Notes: generated by a model not told the origin, from the letters alone. 36,176 nt of DNA from Rhizobium sp. PDO1-076 (GCF_000247475.1 NZ_AHZC01000332.1:1-36176), one strand, 5' to 3'; shown: positions 7,553 through 15,876, counted from the stretch's first letter. Numbers and translations: made by a program.

Positions 7553-7954
7553 ATGGTTATCGGCCATGATTCAAGCGGTCTCTCAAACCTGATCGCTCCC
7601 GTTCTGAAGCCCCTTGCGATCAGTCTCGAATTCTTCGGTGTAGGTGTCATCCTGATCGGTGTCGCGATCGCAACCATAGCATACGGGCGTGATCTGTTTT
7701 CGGTCGGCGGACGGGAGGCCTACGAACGCTACCGCGCCAATCTGGGCCGCGGCATCCTGTTGGGATTGGAGATCCTGATCGGCGCTGACATTATCGCCAC
7801 GATCATCTCGCCTCTGACCTGGGAAAGCGTCGGTCTGCTTGGGTTGATCGTGCTGATCCGGACGTTCCTCAGTTTCTCACTGGAGGCCGAGATCGATGGT
7901 CAGTGGCCATGGATGAAGAATTCGAACCCGCCAGCTCATCGCCGCTTGCCGTAG
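7553..7954 (+). CDS. DUF1622 membrane protein
   Basis: A 133-residue protein with three hydrophobic helices, at about residues 21-44, 64-85 and 90-106. The basic loop RYRANLGRGILLGLEILIGADIIATI is the typical DUF1622 core. An AAAGGA ribosome binding site precedes the ATG. The C-terminal tail (WPWMKNSNPPAHRRLP) is hydrophilic. It is the last gene of the accessory cluster, and no gene follows for about 850 bp. The family is small, widespread and of unknown function. Confidence 0.82.
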   Translation: MVIGHDSSGLSNLIAPVLKPLAISLEFFGVGVILIGVAIATIAYGRDLFSVGGREAYERYRANLGRGILLGLEILIGADIIATIISPLTWESVGLLGLIVLIRTFLSFSLEAEIDGQWPWMKNSNPPAHRRLP

Positions 7955-8105
7955 TTTTCAGATGGGAACTGGCAACGCCACTTTGTGTTCAAATGTATCA
8001 AACCATGACGAACACTCTTGAATTCTGCGTCGATACCTTCTGCGGCGTCAACATTGGACTGGACGGTGAAATGTGCCCTCAACCGCAAGTGAGCTGCGAC
8101 GCCTT

Positions 8106-8131
8106 AGCTCGATTTTGTACAAAGTCGAGCT
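8106..8131. repeat. Strong inverted repeat (11-bp stem, GTAC loop)
   Basis: AGCTCGATTTT (8106-8116) pairs with AAAGTCGAGCT (8121-8131), with one T-G pair, around the 4-nt centre GTAC. No T tract follows, so it is not a classical terminator. It could be an operator dyad, an RNA stability element after the DUF1622 gene, or the 5' hairpin of a small RNA. Confidence 0.6.
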
Positions 8132-8155
8132 TAGAGAACGAAATTTGTGCTTGGC

Positions 8156-8291
8156 GCCCTCGATTGGACCCGGTGTTGGAGTTAACCCCCTCGGGCTGGA
8201 CCACGGGACAGGGGAAAACCTGTAAACTCTGCGGGGCCCAATCGGAGAAGGTTTGAAGGGCAACACCGCGGCGTCCGTGGGGGGCGTTTTT
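8156..8291 (+). ncRNA. Possible structured small RNA with its own terminator
   Basis: CGATTGG (8161-8167) can pair with CCAATCG (8238-8244), and GCCCT (8156-8160) with AGGGC (8257-8261). These enclose a GC-rich interior with a CAGG/CCTG mini-hairpin (8209-8222). A hairpin CGTCC/GGGCG (8272-8276 with 8282-8286) followed by TTTTT ends the segment. This is suggestive of a structured transcript, but no known RNA family was recognised and chance pairing is possible. Confidence 0.25.
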
Positions 8292-8802
8292 CATGTCACC
8301 GATGCCGAGCTTTCAAGCTTTTGCTGTGTGCTCGTTTTATTTGATGTGCGGATGGATTTTTGGTCGTGAATTTAGTTGTCAATAGTTCCTCTAATCCCTG
8401 TTCCCGCGAGTAGGGAAAACGTCTTTGAGGGATTGAACATTTGTATCTATTTCTGCGGTTTTTAGTGATTTGTCCCGAAGCCTGCTTGTTTTCGCTGTAA
8501 ATCGCCGAATATCAGGAAATTGGAAACTGAGACCGGTTCGCAGTTAACTGCGTCCAGCACCATTTTATTCAAAAACTTGATTGCACAGTGTCCGACAACG
8601 GAAATTGCCGTCCGTTGTCTGCGCCTCGGTTGGTCACAATGCTTGTGCCGGTTTCGGCAGTGCCGACGGATTGCGACTTCCTCCCCTTTCGTAAAGATTG
8701 CATTCAGCATTTGCCGGTAAAACTCTGTTAGCAATTTGTGTCTGCGTTCCCGCCAAGCCAATGGTTTCCGGCTTGCGGGCCTGAGTGTTGAGTAGCTGTG
8801 CC

Positions 8803-9927
8803 ATGCGTTTGAAGCTTGTCTCGTCGATTGTGATCGGCTGCCTTGTTCTTGGTGGATGCCGCGCGTCCGGCCCGGATGATGTTCTGCAGATCGGCTCGAG
8901 GCCGATGCCGCAGATCAATACCGCATCGATCCCGCAATCGCCCGCTCAAGGGGAAGCCCTGCAGGCGCCGGTGCCGATGGCGGAGGTTGCCTCCGAGATT
9001 GCGCCACCGGCCGCCGTCGAAACCACTGCGCCGCATCAGGACGCGCTCGCCTGGGCCGGGCCCGTTCCCGGCGGTGCGGCGATGGCGACAAGTACGATGG
9101 CGCCGAGCACCATGACCGCCGGCATGCCGATGCCGACCGAGCGCCCGGTCGCGATGCTGGCACCCGTCGTCCCGCCGATCCCGCAGGATCTTCAGGAAAC
9201 GCCACGCCAGAAGGGCGGAAGCAGCGGCCGCTCGCGCATCTACAGCCACCGTTTCAAGGATGCCAAGCCGATCAATTTCGGCAAGACAAAGCCGCGCGAC
9301 TATCCGGTCCACGGCGTCGATGTCTCGCGCTGGCAGGGCGAGATCGACTGGGTAAAGCTGCGCAGCCAAGGTGCGAACTTCGTCTATATCAAGGCGACCG
9401 ACGGCGGCGATCACCTCGACCCGATGTTCAAGAAGAACTGGAAAAGGTCCAACGATGCCGGCCTGAAGCGGGGTGCCTATCACTTCTTCTACTGGTGCCG
9501 CACGGCCGGCGAGCAGGCAGACTGGTTCATCCGCAACGTGCCGCGCGATCCCGATGCGCTGCCGCCCGTCATCGACGTCGAATACAATGGCGAATCGAGC
9601 TGCAAGCGCCGCCTTTCGGCGGAAAAGGTCCGCGAGAAGATGCAGGTCTTCATGGACAAGCTCGAGCGTCACTATGGCCAGCGGCCGGTGATCTATACGG
9701 CGCCGGACTTCTACAAGGACAACCTGCGCAACGCCTTCGTCGACTATCCCTTCTGGCTACGCGCGGTCGCTCAGCATCCGTCGAAGGTCTATCCGGGCCG
9801 CAAGTGGATCTTCTGGCAGTATTCCGGTTCCGGCCTGTCCCACGGCGTCAACGAGAAGATCGACCTCAATGTCTTTCATGGCAGCGAGGAGCAATGGCAC
9901 CGCTGGTCCGGCCGCGGCGCAAGCTGA
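8803..9927 (+). CDS. GH25 family lysozyme, predicted lipoprotein
   Basis: A 374-residue cell-wall hydrolase of glycoside hydrolase family 25, which cleaves the beta-1,4 bond between N-acetylmuramic acid and N-acetylglucosamine. The chosen ATG gives a clean lipoprotein signal (MRLKLVSSIVIGCLVLGGC, lipobox Cys19), so an upstream GTG at 8785 is less likely. Residues 20-165 are a low-complexity Pro/Ala/Met-rich linker. The catalytic domain starts at about residue 169 with VHGVDVSRWQGEIDW, continues with the acidic catalytic strand PPVIDVEYNG near 253-262, and ends with the WIFWQYSGSG motif. The product is probably anchored in the envelope and used for peptidoglycan remodelling. It stands alone, converging on the reverse-strand small gene at 10067. 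Confidence 0.92.
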   Translation: MRLKLVSSIVIGCLVLGGCRASGPDDVLQIGSRPMPQINTASIPQSPAQGEALQAPVPMAEVASEIAPPAAVETTAPHQDALAWAGPVPGGAAMATSTMAPSTMTAGMPMPTERPVAMLAPVVPPIPQDLQETPRQKGGSSGRSRIYSHRFKDAKPINFGKTKPRDYPVHGVDVSRWQGEIDWVKLRSQGANFVYIKATDGGDHLDPMFKKNWKRSNDAGLKRGAYHFFYWCRTAGEQADWFIRNVPRDPDALPPVIDVEYNGESSCKRRLSAEKVREKMQVFMDKLERHYGQRPVIYTAPDFYKDNLRNAFVDYPFWLRAVAQHPSKVYPGRKWIFWQYSGSGLSHGVNEKIDLNVFHGSEEQWHRWSGRGAS

Positions 9928-10066
9928 GGCCGAAGGCCGGCAGGGAACCCTCGCGCAATAGCCTTCACGGTCTGATGTGCCGGCGCGAATGGTCCGTGCG
10001 GGGTCTGACGGGCCGACGCTGATACCTGGCCGATAGTCACTTGTCTCCGGATCCGGACTGTCTGCT

Positions 10067-10252
10067 CTAGGCTCCGATGCCGGGTTCGACAATCGGTGGA
10101 TTGCGGGTGTCGTCGGGATTGGGGTTCGGCCATTCGTCCGGTAGAAGGTCCGGCGCCGGTTCATCGATCGGTACCTCCGGAGCCCAGCCCGGCGCTGGCA
10201 TCGGCGGCACATCATCCGGTGTCGGTATCGGTGTTCCTGGATTTGTTGTCAT
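10067..10252 (-). CDS. Small proline-rich hypothetical protein
   Basis: A 61-residue protein made mostly of Pro, Asp, Glu and Gly (MTTNPGTPIPTPDDVPPMP...), with no hydrophobic segment and no known domain. Two in-frame ATGs lie close together (10258 and 10252). The AAGAGGAG ribosome binding site is 1 nt from the first but about 7 nt from the second, so I prefer 10252. Short proline-rich proteins starting MTTNPGTPIP-like are common in rhizobial genomes as unnamed proteins. It is probably disordered; its function is unknown. Confidence 0.65.
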   Translation of the reverse strand: MTTNPGTPIPTPDDVPPMPAPGWAPEVPIDEPAPDLLPDEWPNPNPDDTRNPPIVEPGIGA

Positions 10253-10474
10253 GGTCATTCTCCTCTTGCGCGCGACATGAGCCGGCGGCAGATGCCGCAG
10301 CCTGGTCCCATGTGCAATCCGCGACCGCTGTTTTTGGTTCCAGCTTTGCGGATCAATGCCCTCAGCGTGGCAAGCGAAGAGCCGGCAGATCCGCGTCTGC
10401 GAAAAATAATTGCCAAGGGTCGGAACCCTTTGCCATCGGCGTGCGTTTCACGGGGACATGAGGAGGAGTTTGCC

Positions 10475-10744
10475 ATGGCTCAGGTATTTTGTGATATTGT
10501 TCCCCAGGCGAACGGCTGGGTTTTTGTCTCCGACGGCGTGCAGTCGGCTGCCTATCCCAGCTATCGCCTGGCGGTCGAAGCCGCCAAGAACCATACGGAT
10601 CGACAGACCGGCAAGCGTCGGACTTTCATCTTCCGCCAACAGGATCTGAAGGGCGGCATGCTGGAAATCGGCGCCATGTCGCAGGCATTCGAACAGCGTG
10701 CAGCGGCAGGCGTGGCCGGCCAGAAAACAGCAGCGCAGAAATAA
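10475..10744 (+). CDS. Small DUF2188-like hypothetical protein
   Basis: An 89-residue soluble protein. The first part (FCDIVPQANGWVFVSDGVQSAAYPSYRLAVEAAKNHTD) resembles small DUF2188-type proteins, with the pattern W-V ... A...Y.....A...A. The C-terminus is Ala/Gln-rich. The start at 10475 is set by a perfect AGGAGGAG ribosome binding site at 10461-10468. The gene stands alone and is followed by a strong bidirectional terminator that it shares with the convergent BON-domain gene. The function is unknown. Confidence 0.72.
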   Translation: MAQVFCDIVPQANGWVFVSDGVQSAAYPSYRLAVEAAKNHTDRQTGKRRTFIFRQQDLKGGMLEIGAMSQAFEQRAAAGVAGQKTAAQK

Positions 10745-10821
10745 CAGTTCGGAAATGGCAGTCAAGAATCTGATGAGATGCGGGTGAGTGAGGGTCGGTC
10801 CGGACGCGAGCATTCGATTGC

Positions 10822-10853
10822 AAAACCATGGCAGCCGGCGCTGCCGTGGTTTT
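10822..10853. terminator. Bidirectional Rho-independent terminator
   Basis: AAAACCATGGCAGC (10822-10835) pairs with GCTGCCGTGGTTTT (10840-10853), a 14-bp stem with one T-G pair and a CGGC loop. A runs and T runs on either side let it work in both directions. It sits between the convergent genes ending at 10744 and 10877. Confidence 0.85.
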
Positions 10854-10876
10854 GTGCGTGCGCCGGACGGCACAGC

Positions 10877-11152
10877 TCATGGCGCCTCGTCACTTGCGAT
10901 GGTGACCGTCACCTTTTCCACCCCGGGCACGGACATGATGATGTCCACGGCGCGATCGATCTCCAGGCGCGACGTGATCCGGCCACCGAGAACGATCTCC
11001 TGTCCCTTGGCGACCACTGTCAGTTCGCTGGCATCGAGCCCTTGCGAGCTGGCAAGCGCCTTGGCCGCGGCGACCTCCAGGCGCGCCGCGCTCGGATTGG
11101 CCGTTTCGGCGGCGGATTTGGCGTCATGAAAGCGTTGTGGCTTGAAAACCAT
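10877..11152 (-). CDS. BON-domain protein
   Basis: A 91-residue protein with one BON domain at about residues 21-86: AARLEVAAAKALASSQGLDASELTVVAKGQEIVLGGRI, then DIIMSVPGVEKVTVTI with the closing hydrophobic strand. BON domains are proposed to bind phospholipids or envelope surfaces and occur in osmotically induced proteins such as OsmY. No signal peptide is visible, so this copy may stay in the cytoplasm. An AAGGAGGA ribosome binding site (11161-11168 on the reverse strand) fixes the start. It is divergent from the sensor kinase gene at 11314, with 161 bp between them. Confidence 0.85.
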   Translation of the reverse strand: MVFKPQRFHDAKSAAETANPSAARLEVAAAKALASSQGLDASELTVVAKGQEIVLGGRITSRLEIDRAVDIIMSVPGVEKVTVTIASDEAP

Positions 11153-11313
11153 CGCGCCGGTCCTCCTTGTTTCACCCGTTCCAGTTTCACTGGGTCTAAC
11201 GCAGCTCCCCGCATTATGTTCGCTTCGTCGCGATTAAATTTGATCCGTGATTGTCCGTGGTTGCATAGTCTGCCCCTGCGAGTGGTGACGAGGGCGGCGA
11301 AGGGGCCACGATC

Positions 11314-12990
11314 ATGAAAGTCCTGACCAGCTATCTCGGGCGGCTTTTTCCAACCGCGTCGATCGGCACCTATCTGGCGATCATGGCGGTGCTTTCGACC
11401 TTGCCCCTGCTCGGCTTTGTCGTCTTCCTTCTGCTCGAGCTTGAGCGGGGGCAGTTTCAAGCATTGAAGATCGAGACAGCCCAGGATGCACAGACCGTCA
11501 GCCGCAATGTCGAGCGTGCGGTCTCGGACATGTCGACGACCCTGACATTGGTCGCCAATTCGGCTGAATTGCAGCAAGGCAATCTGGCCGCCTTTCATCG
11601 CCGCGTGTCGGAAAGCTTGAAAGGCAGCTCGCTCTATATCCTGCTTGTCCGGGCGGACGGCACCCAGTTGCTCAACACGCGCCTTGCCTTCGGCACGGCA
11701 CTGCCGAAGATGTCCAACATCGCCTCGCTGCAATCAGCGCTGAGCTCCGGGAAAACCGAGCTGTCGCGCGTTTTTTACGGGGCCACCAGCAAGCGCTGGG
11801 TCGTCAACCTGACGATGCCCCTGCCGCCTGCCAAGCCGAATGAGCCGGCAGCTGTCGTGCTGACGCAGGATGCGGCGAGCCTCGCCAGTCTGTTGTCTAC
11901 GGACAACCTTCCCCCTGGGTGGACGGCCGGCCTTCTCGACAGCGATGGCCGGGTCATCGTGTCCAGCGGTCCCGACAACCGCCCATCCGGCGACCAGTTC
12001 GACCAAAGCTCGCTGGACCTCATGCATGGCGCAAACAACAGCCTGATCATCTACCGAGATGGCGTCCAGTATTTGCTTGGCTATTCCAGGGTGGCCGATG
12101 GACCCTGGAGCGTGGTGATCTGGGGACCGGTGGCGAGCGTCCAGGGATCCTTCGTCACCATCTGGAAAAACCTGCTGATCGGCAGCCTGGTATTCCTGGC
12201 ATTGAGCCTGTGCGTTGTTCTGACGGCGGCCCACCAGCTGCGTTCGGCCATCCGCAAGATCGCCGCCATGGCGGAACGCATCGGCCATGGCGACATCGTG
12301 TCGCCCGAACGCACCAAGATCCTCGAGGCAAACCAGGTGGCCTTTGCCCTGTCCAACGCATCCTTCGACCGTGCCCAGGCCGAGGAGCGCACGCATTTCA
12401 TCCTGCAGGAGCTGGTGCACCGGACGAAGAACATCCTGTCGTTGGTCCAGGCGATGATGCGCCAGCTGGCGCGCGGAACCGACAATGTCGATGAATTCCA
12501 GCGCGCCGTGAGCGGACGTCTGGCCGGCCTGGCCCAATCGATCGAGGCCCTGGCCAAGCAGCAATGGGGCGGCATTCCCTTGTCGACCCTGGTCGACCTG
12601 CAACTGATGACGGTCGTCGGCTCGACCGAGCGCGTCGCGCGGCGCGGGCCTGACCTGCTGGCCAATGCCAATGCCGTGCAGAATCTCGGCCTGGTCTTCC
12701 ACGAACTCGCCACCAATTCGGTGAAATATGGGGCGCTCTCGGTGCTGGAAGGCACGATCGCGGTGGAATGGACAATCCGCGATGTGCAGTCGGAGCAGCC
12801 CATGCTGGAGGTAACCTGGACGGAAATGAACGGCCCGCCTGTTACCGAGCCCACTAGGCGCGGCTTTGGCTCGACCGTGGTCGAGCGGCATGCGGCCGGC
12901 GCCTTTGGCGGCAAGGTCAGCATGGACTTCAATGCCGAAGGCCTGCGCTGGTCGCTCGTGGCGCCGCTGGAGGCTTTTGTCAGCAGCTAG
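11314..12990 (+). CDS. Membrane-bound HWE-type sensor histidine kinase
   Basis: A 558-residue two-component sensor. A transmembrane helix at about residues 18-41 and a second near 285-309 flank a periplasmic region of about 240 residues resembling a Cache-type ligand domain (YILLVRADGTQLLN, GLLDSDGRVIVSS). A HAMP-like segment follows (AAMAERIGHGDIVSPE). The kinase core is of the HWE/HisKA_2 type: H-box LQELVHRTKNILSLVQ with the phospho-acceptor His369, N-box HELATNSVKYGALS (His463, Asn468), and the VTWTE strand that stands in for the family's W-E motif. HWE kinases are typical of Rhizobiales and often feed the PhyR general stress pathway or single-domain regulators. No response regulator lies beside it, so it is an orphan and its signal is unknown. 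Confidence 0.9.
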   Translation: MKVLTSYLGRLFPTASIGTYLAIMAVLSTLPLLGFVVFLLLELERGQFQALKIETAQDAQTVSRNVERAVSDMSTTLTLVANSAELQQGNLAAFHRRVSESLKGSSLYILLVRADGTQLLNTRLAFGTALPKMSNIASLQSALSSGKTELSRVFYGATSKRWVVNLTMPLPPAKPNEPAAVVLTQDAASLASLLSTDNLPPGWTAGLLDSDGRVIVSSGPDNRPSGDQFDQSSLDLMHGANNSLIIYRDGVQYLLGYSRVADGPWSVVIWGPVASVQGSFVTIWKNLLIGSLVFLALSLCVVLTAAHQLRSAIRKIAAMAERIGHGDIVSPERTKILEANQVAFALSNASFDRAQAEERTHFILQELVHRTKNILSLVQAMMRQLARGTDNVDEFQRAVSGRLAGLAQSIEALAKQQWGGIPLSTLVDLQLMTVVGSTERVARRGPDLLANANAVQNLGLVFHELATNSVKYGALSVLEGTIAVEWTIRDVQSEQPMLEVTWTEMNGPPVTEPTRRGFGSTVVERHAAGAFGGKVSMDFNAEGLRWSLVAPLEAFVSS

Positions 12991-13041
12991 CTTTAGGTCC
13001 ACGCCGGACAACGCGCAGAAGCGCAAACGTCTTGGTTTCCT

Positions 13042-13359
13042 TCAAGATGGCGTTTCAGCCGCCGCCTTGTGTGCCTGCGCGTGACGGCTGAGCGCGTCGG
13101 CCCGGGCCTTGGCGGTCTCGAGGATGTGGCGGATCTCGTCGCTTTTTTCGCCACCGCGCGCGATCCCCGCCGACGGGGTCAATCCGGGATCTTCGGCGCC
13201 GTCGCGCATCATGACCTCTTCCTCGAGGCCGCGGAGCAATTCGAGCGTGCTGTCCGGCCTCAGCAGCGCTGATGTGAGCAGTGAGATGAGGATCTCGCGA
13301 TGGGCGTTCAGCCGCCCTTCGATCATTTGTCCGTCGATCTGTGATTTATCGGTTTGCAT
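13042..13359 (-). CDS. Hypothetical protein, 105 aa
   Basis: A soluble, charged, largely helical protein (MQTDKSQIDGQMIEGRLNAHREILISLLTSALL...) with no hydrophobic segment and no domain I can name. I chose the ATG at 13359 because GGGAGG lies about 10 nt upstream; an extension to 13413 has no ribosome binding site. The gene converges with the kinase gene, 51 bp away, and is divergent from the small gene at 13471. Similar small proteins occur in rhizobial genomes without assigned function. Confidence 0.6.
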   Translation of the reverse strand: MQTDKSQIDGQMIEGRLNAHREILISLLTSALLRPDSTLELLRGLEEEVMMRDGAEDPGLTPSAGIARGGEKSDEIRHILETAKARADALSRHAQAHKAAAETPS

Positions 13360-13470
13360 CGGTCTTGTGCCTCCCTGCCACGCTGTGTGGCCTGCCATGA
13401 TGCAGGGGAACAATGATGGTGGTCAATTGTTTCATCCGGGAGCTGAAATAGTGCGCGAAAGGAGAGCCCC

Positions 13471-13758
13471 ATGGATGATACGACGGCTGAAACAGTCCGG
13501 GCTCCGCGCTGGCGCAGCCATGCAGACCCGCGCGGCAGGCTGATCCTTGCCTTGTCTGCACAGCTTGAAGCCGAACGGAACAAGCGCGAGGCCTTGCGTG
13601 TTGCGCATCGTCAGGGCGCTGTGGATCAGGCATTGCTCGAAGCGATCGCCGAAAAGCCCGTTGCGGCAAGCAGCGAGGATATTGCCGCCCTGCAGCAGAC
13701 TGTAGCGCTGCGCGACCGGACGCCCAGTGAAGACTATACACCGGAATTCTGTATGTAG
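13471..13758 (+). CDS. Hypothetical protein, 95 aa
   Basis: A 95-residue hydrophilic protein starting MDDTTAETVRAPRWRSHADPR, with a central helix rich in Glu, Arg and Ala (LSAQLEAERNKREALRVAHRQ) that could form a coiled coil. An AGGAGAG ribosome binding site 6-7 nt before the ATG supports the start. It converges with glgA, 45 bp away. No family is recognised. Confidence 0.58.
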   Translation: MDDTTAETVRAPRWRSHADPRGRLILALSAQLEAERNKREALRVAHRQGAVDQALLEAIAEKPVAASSEDIAALQQTVALRDRTPSEDYTPEFCM

Positions 13759-13803
13759 CTTGCGGCAAAACAAGTAAGTCAAAGCTTACCGAATGGCGGG
13801 CGA

Positions 13804-15384
13804 TCAGATGACCGATCGAACCCGGTTCTCGGTCAGGCGTGCGTAGACCTCGGCATAGCTTTCGGCGCTGCGGTCCCAGGAATAATCGGCTCGCATTGCC
13901 TGCAACTGCATCCGCGACCACTGACGCCGGTCGCCATAGGCATCGGCGGCGCGCCGCAATGCATGACGCAGGCCCTCCGGTCGCACCGGGTGAAACTGGA
14001 ACCCGGTCGCCGCCCTTGCCGTCAGCGCTGCGTCATTTGCATCGATGATCGTTTCCGACAGGCCGCCGGTGCGCGACACCACCGGCACGCAGCCATAACG
14101 CAGCGCATAGAGTTGTGTCAGCCCGCAGGGTTCGAAACGCGATGGCTGGATGATCGCGTCCGAACCGCCATGGATCTGGTGTGCCGTCTGCTCGTTGTAA
14201 CCGACCGATACGGCCATTCTGCCGGGAAACCGGGCCGCCGTGGCCTGCAACGCGTTCTCGATGTCGTGGTCGCCCTGGCCAAGCACGATCAGGCGACCGC
14301 CGCGATAGAGGATTTCGTCCGCCACCTCGGCCAGCATGTCCATGCCCTTCTGCCAGGTCAGCCGGGTCACTGCCGAGAACAACGGTCCGTCGCCGGGTTC
14401 GAGCCCGAAGCGCTCCAGCAGCAGCGCCTTGTTGCGCTTCTTGTTGCGCAGCGTCTTGGTGTCATAGCGAAAGGGCAGGTAGCCGTCGGTGGCCGGGTTC
14501 CAGACATCGTTGTCGATGCCGTTGACGATGCCCTGCAGCCGGTCGAGCCTCGCATTGAGCACGCCGTCCAATCCCATGCCGAAGGCTGGCGACAGGATTT
14601 CACGTGCATATGTGGGGCTGACGGCGGTGATGTGATCCGCAGTCATCAAGCCGCCCTTGAGATAGCTGATATCGCCGAAATATTCGAGCCCGTCGAGCGA
14701 ATAAGCCTCCGGCGGCAGCCCGATATACGGCAGAAGGGTCGAAGAATATTGCCCCTGGAAGGCAAGGTTGTGGATGGTCAGAACCACCGGCACGCTAGAG
14801 CCGATATGGCGCATGTAGACAGGCGTCAGCGCCGCCTGCCAGTCATGGCAATGAACGAGGTCGGGTTGCCAGCCGGGCAGGGCACCCGCGGCAATCTCGG
14901 CGGCCGCGAGCGACAATACGGCAAAACGTTTCCAGTTGTCCGGGTGGTCGGTGCCGTCCTGATCCACGTATGGCCCGCCATCGCGTTCATAAAGCGCAGG
15001 CGCATCGAGCACGAACAGGCTGAGCCCGTCTATGTCGAGATGCCGCAGCATGGCCTTTTCGCCGAGCAGGTCATCGAATTCCATCAAAGGCGGATGTGGG
15101 CGCGTCAGCGCCAGAAGCGACGGATAACCGGGAACCAGCGTATGGGTTTCGATGCCGAAACGCGACAGCGCCTTGGGTAGCGCGCCGGTCACGTCGGCGA
15201 GGCCGCCGGTCTTGACCAGCGGGTAGATCTCGGAGGTGACCGCAAGCACCTGCAGAGCCGCATGCGGTATGCCGCCCATAGTGAGCCGTGCCTGACCTTC
15301 GATCTGGTGCGCCTCGCGCATGCGCTGGATAAACTGTGCCCGCCCCAGAGCGACGCCGATTTCCGCTTCGCCCATGATCGTCAT
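13804..15384 (-). CDS. glgA: Glycogen synthase (ADP-glucose type)
   Basis: A 526-residue GT5 glycosyltransferase that extends alpha-1,4-glucan chains from ADP-glucose in the cytoplasm. Diagnostic features: LAVTSEIYPLVKTGGLADVTGALP (ADP-glucose-binding KTGGLAD at residues 58-64), VHCHDWQAALTPVY, LTIHNLAFQGQ, GIVNGIDNDVWNP, SRLTWQKGMDML, and the C-terminal PSRFEPCGLTQLYALRYGCVPVVSRTGGL. It is longer than usual (about 480 residues) because of a 45-residue N-terminal extension. The start is nevertheless supported by the ATGA overlap with the upstream DUF2934 gene. An internal ATG at 15279 would give the usual length. No glgB, glgC or glgP lies next to it, so it may be a second or displaced copy. 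Confidence 0.95.
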   Translation of the reverse strand: MTIMGEAEIGVALGRAQFIQRMREAHQIEGQARLTMGGIPHAALQVLAVTSEIYPLVKTGGLADVTGALPKALSRFGIETHTLVPGYPSLLALTRPHPPLMEFDDLLGEKAMLRHLDIDGLSLFVLDAPALYERDGGPYVDQDGTDHPDNWKRFAVLSLAAAEIAAGALPGWQPDLVHCHDWQAALTPVYMRHIGSSVPVVLTIHNLAFQGQYSSTLLPYIGLPPEAYSLDGLEYFGDISYLKGGLMTADHITAVSPTYAREILSPAFGMGLDGVLNARLDRLQGIVNGIDNDVWNPATDGYLPFRYDTKTLRNKKRNKALLLERFGLEPGDGPLFSAVTRLTWQKGMDMLAEVADEILYRGGRLIVLGQGDHDIENALQATAARFPGRMAVSVGYNEQTAHQIHGGSDAIIQPSRFEPCGLTQLYALRYGCVPVVSRTGGLSETIIDANDAALTARAATGFQFHPVRPEGLRHALRRAADAYGDRRQWSRMQLQAMRADYSWDRSAESYAEVYARLTENRVRSVI

Positions 15385-15683
15385 CTCTTGGGTGCTTTGA
15401 CGGCTTTGACCAGTCGTGGCGGTTGTGGTTGCGCCGTTTGTGGTTGCGCCGGGGATGGGTCGCGCGTTCGATTATCCTCGAACGCCGATGCCTGCGCATC
15501 GGCTATACGCTGTCCGGCATTGTCGACCGTCCGGTCCGAAGCCGCCTGCAGCATCTGCCAGTCCTGCAGCGCCGCATGCCAGTGATCGGCGTCGCGGCCA
15601 TGCGGACGGCCTTCTTCCTCCCAGCGGGAATAGGCCCTGCGGGCAATCCAGTCATTGTCCTTATCGGTGTCTCTGTCGCTCAT
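15381..15683 (-). CDS. DUF2934 small protein
   Basis: A 100-residue soluble protein with the DUF2934 core at about residues 10-37: WIARRAYSRWEEEGRPHGRDADHWHAAL, recognisable by the A-LW/RWE-EGRP-GRD--HW pattern. The rest is low-complexity, ending in a Pro/Gln-rich and basic tail (PAQPQTAQPQPPRLVKAVKAPKR). A GGAGAGA ribosome binding site precedes the ATG at 15683. Its stop overlaps the start of glgA (ATGA), so the two are translated together. DUF2934 genes are often found near glycogen or stress genes in rhizobia. The function is unknown. Confidence 0.8.
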   Translation of the reverse strand: MSDRDTDKDNDWIARRAYSRWEEEGRPHGRDADHWHAALQDWQMLQAASDRTVDNAGQRIADAQASAFEDNRTRDPSPAQPQTAQPQPPRLVKAVKAPKR

Positions 15684-15876
15684 GGGTTCTCTCCGCTCGC
15701 CGCCGCGTTCACCTGTCATCACGAACGGCCTGGCGGACCGGACCCGCCGGAAACGGGCCGAAGCCAAGCAACCCGAAGGGACTAACGACGGCCTCGTACC
15801 GCGTCTTTGTTCCACTTCGTCCAGTTCATGCGAGAGATAGACACAAGCATAACGCCAGCGATGGCAATCGGTTCCC

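Larger units (their letters stand above)
7955..8802. other. Lower-GC intergenic region without a credible gene
   Basis: About 850 bp with lower GC than its neighbours and no open frame that looks coding. It contains a strong hairpin (8106-8131), a segment with long-range helices that ends in a terminator-like hairpin (8156-8291), a TTCCC/GGGAA dyad (8401-8417) and a perfect 14-bp palindrome (8539-8552). I see no transposase remnant or terminal inverted repeats. Confidence 0.55.

Noticed and set aside
7903-8256. 117-residue forward frame overlapping the end of the DUF1622 gene
   Set aside because: No ribosome binding site, no motif, non-coding composition, and it crosses the hairpin at 8106-8131.
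8156-8291. 6S RNA, tmRNA, RNase P or SRP RNA
   Set aside because: I considered these for the structured segment, but saw no tag sequence, conserved core or usual neighbours (for example zapA for 6S RNA).
10046-10057. 12-bp palindrome TCCGGATCCGGA between the lysozyme gene and the proline-rich gene
   Set aside because: Too GC-rich and isolated; no T tract or second copy to support a function.
11734-13026. 430-residue reverse frame opposite the HWE kinase
   Set aside because: The forward kinase has intact H and N boxes; the reverse frame has no domain.
13963-15180. 405-residue forward frame opposite glgA
   Set aside because: glgA carries all GT5 motifs, so this is an antisense shadow.
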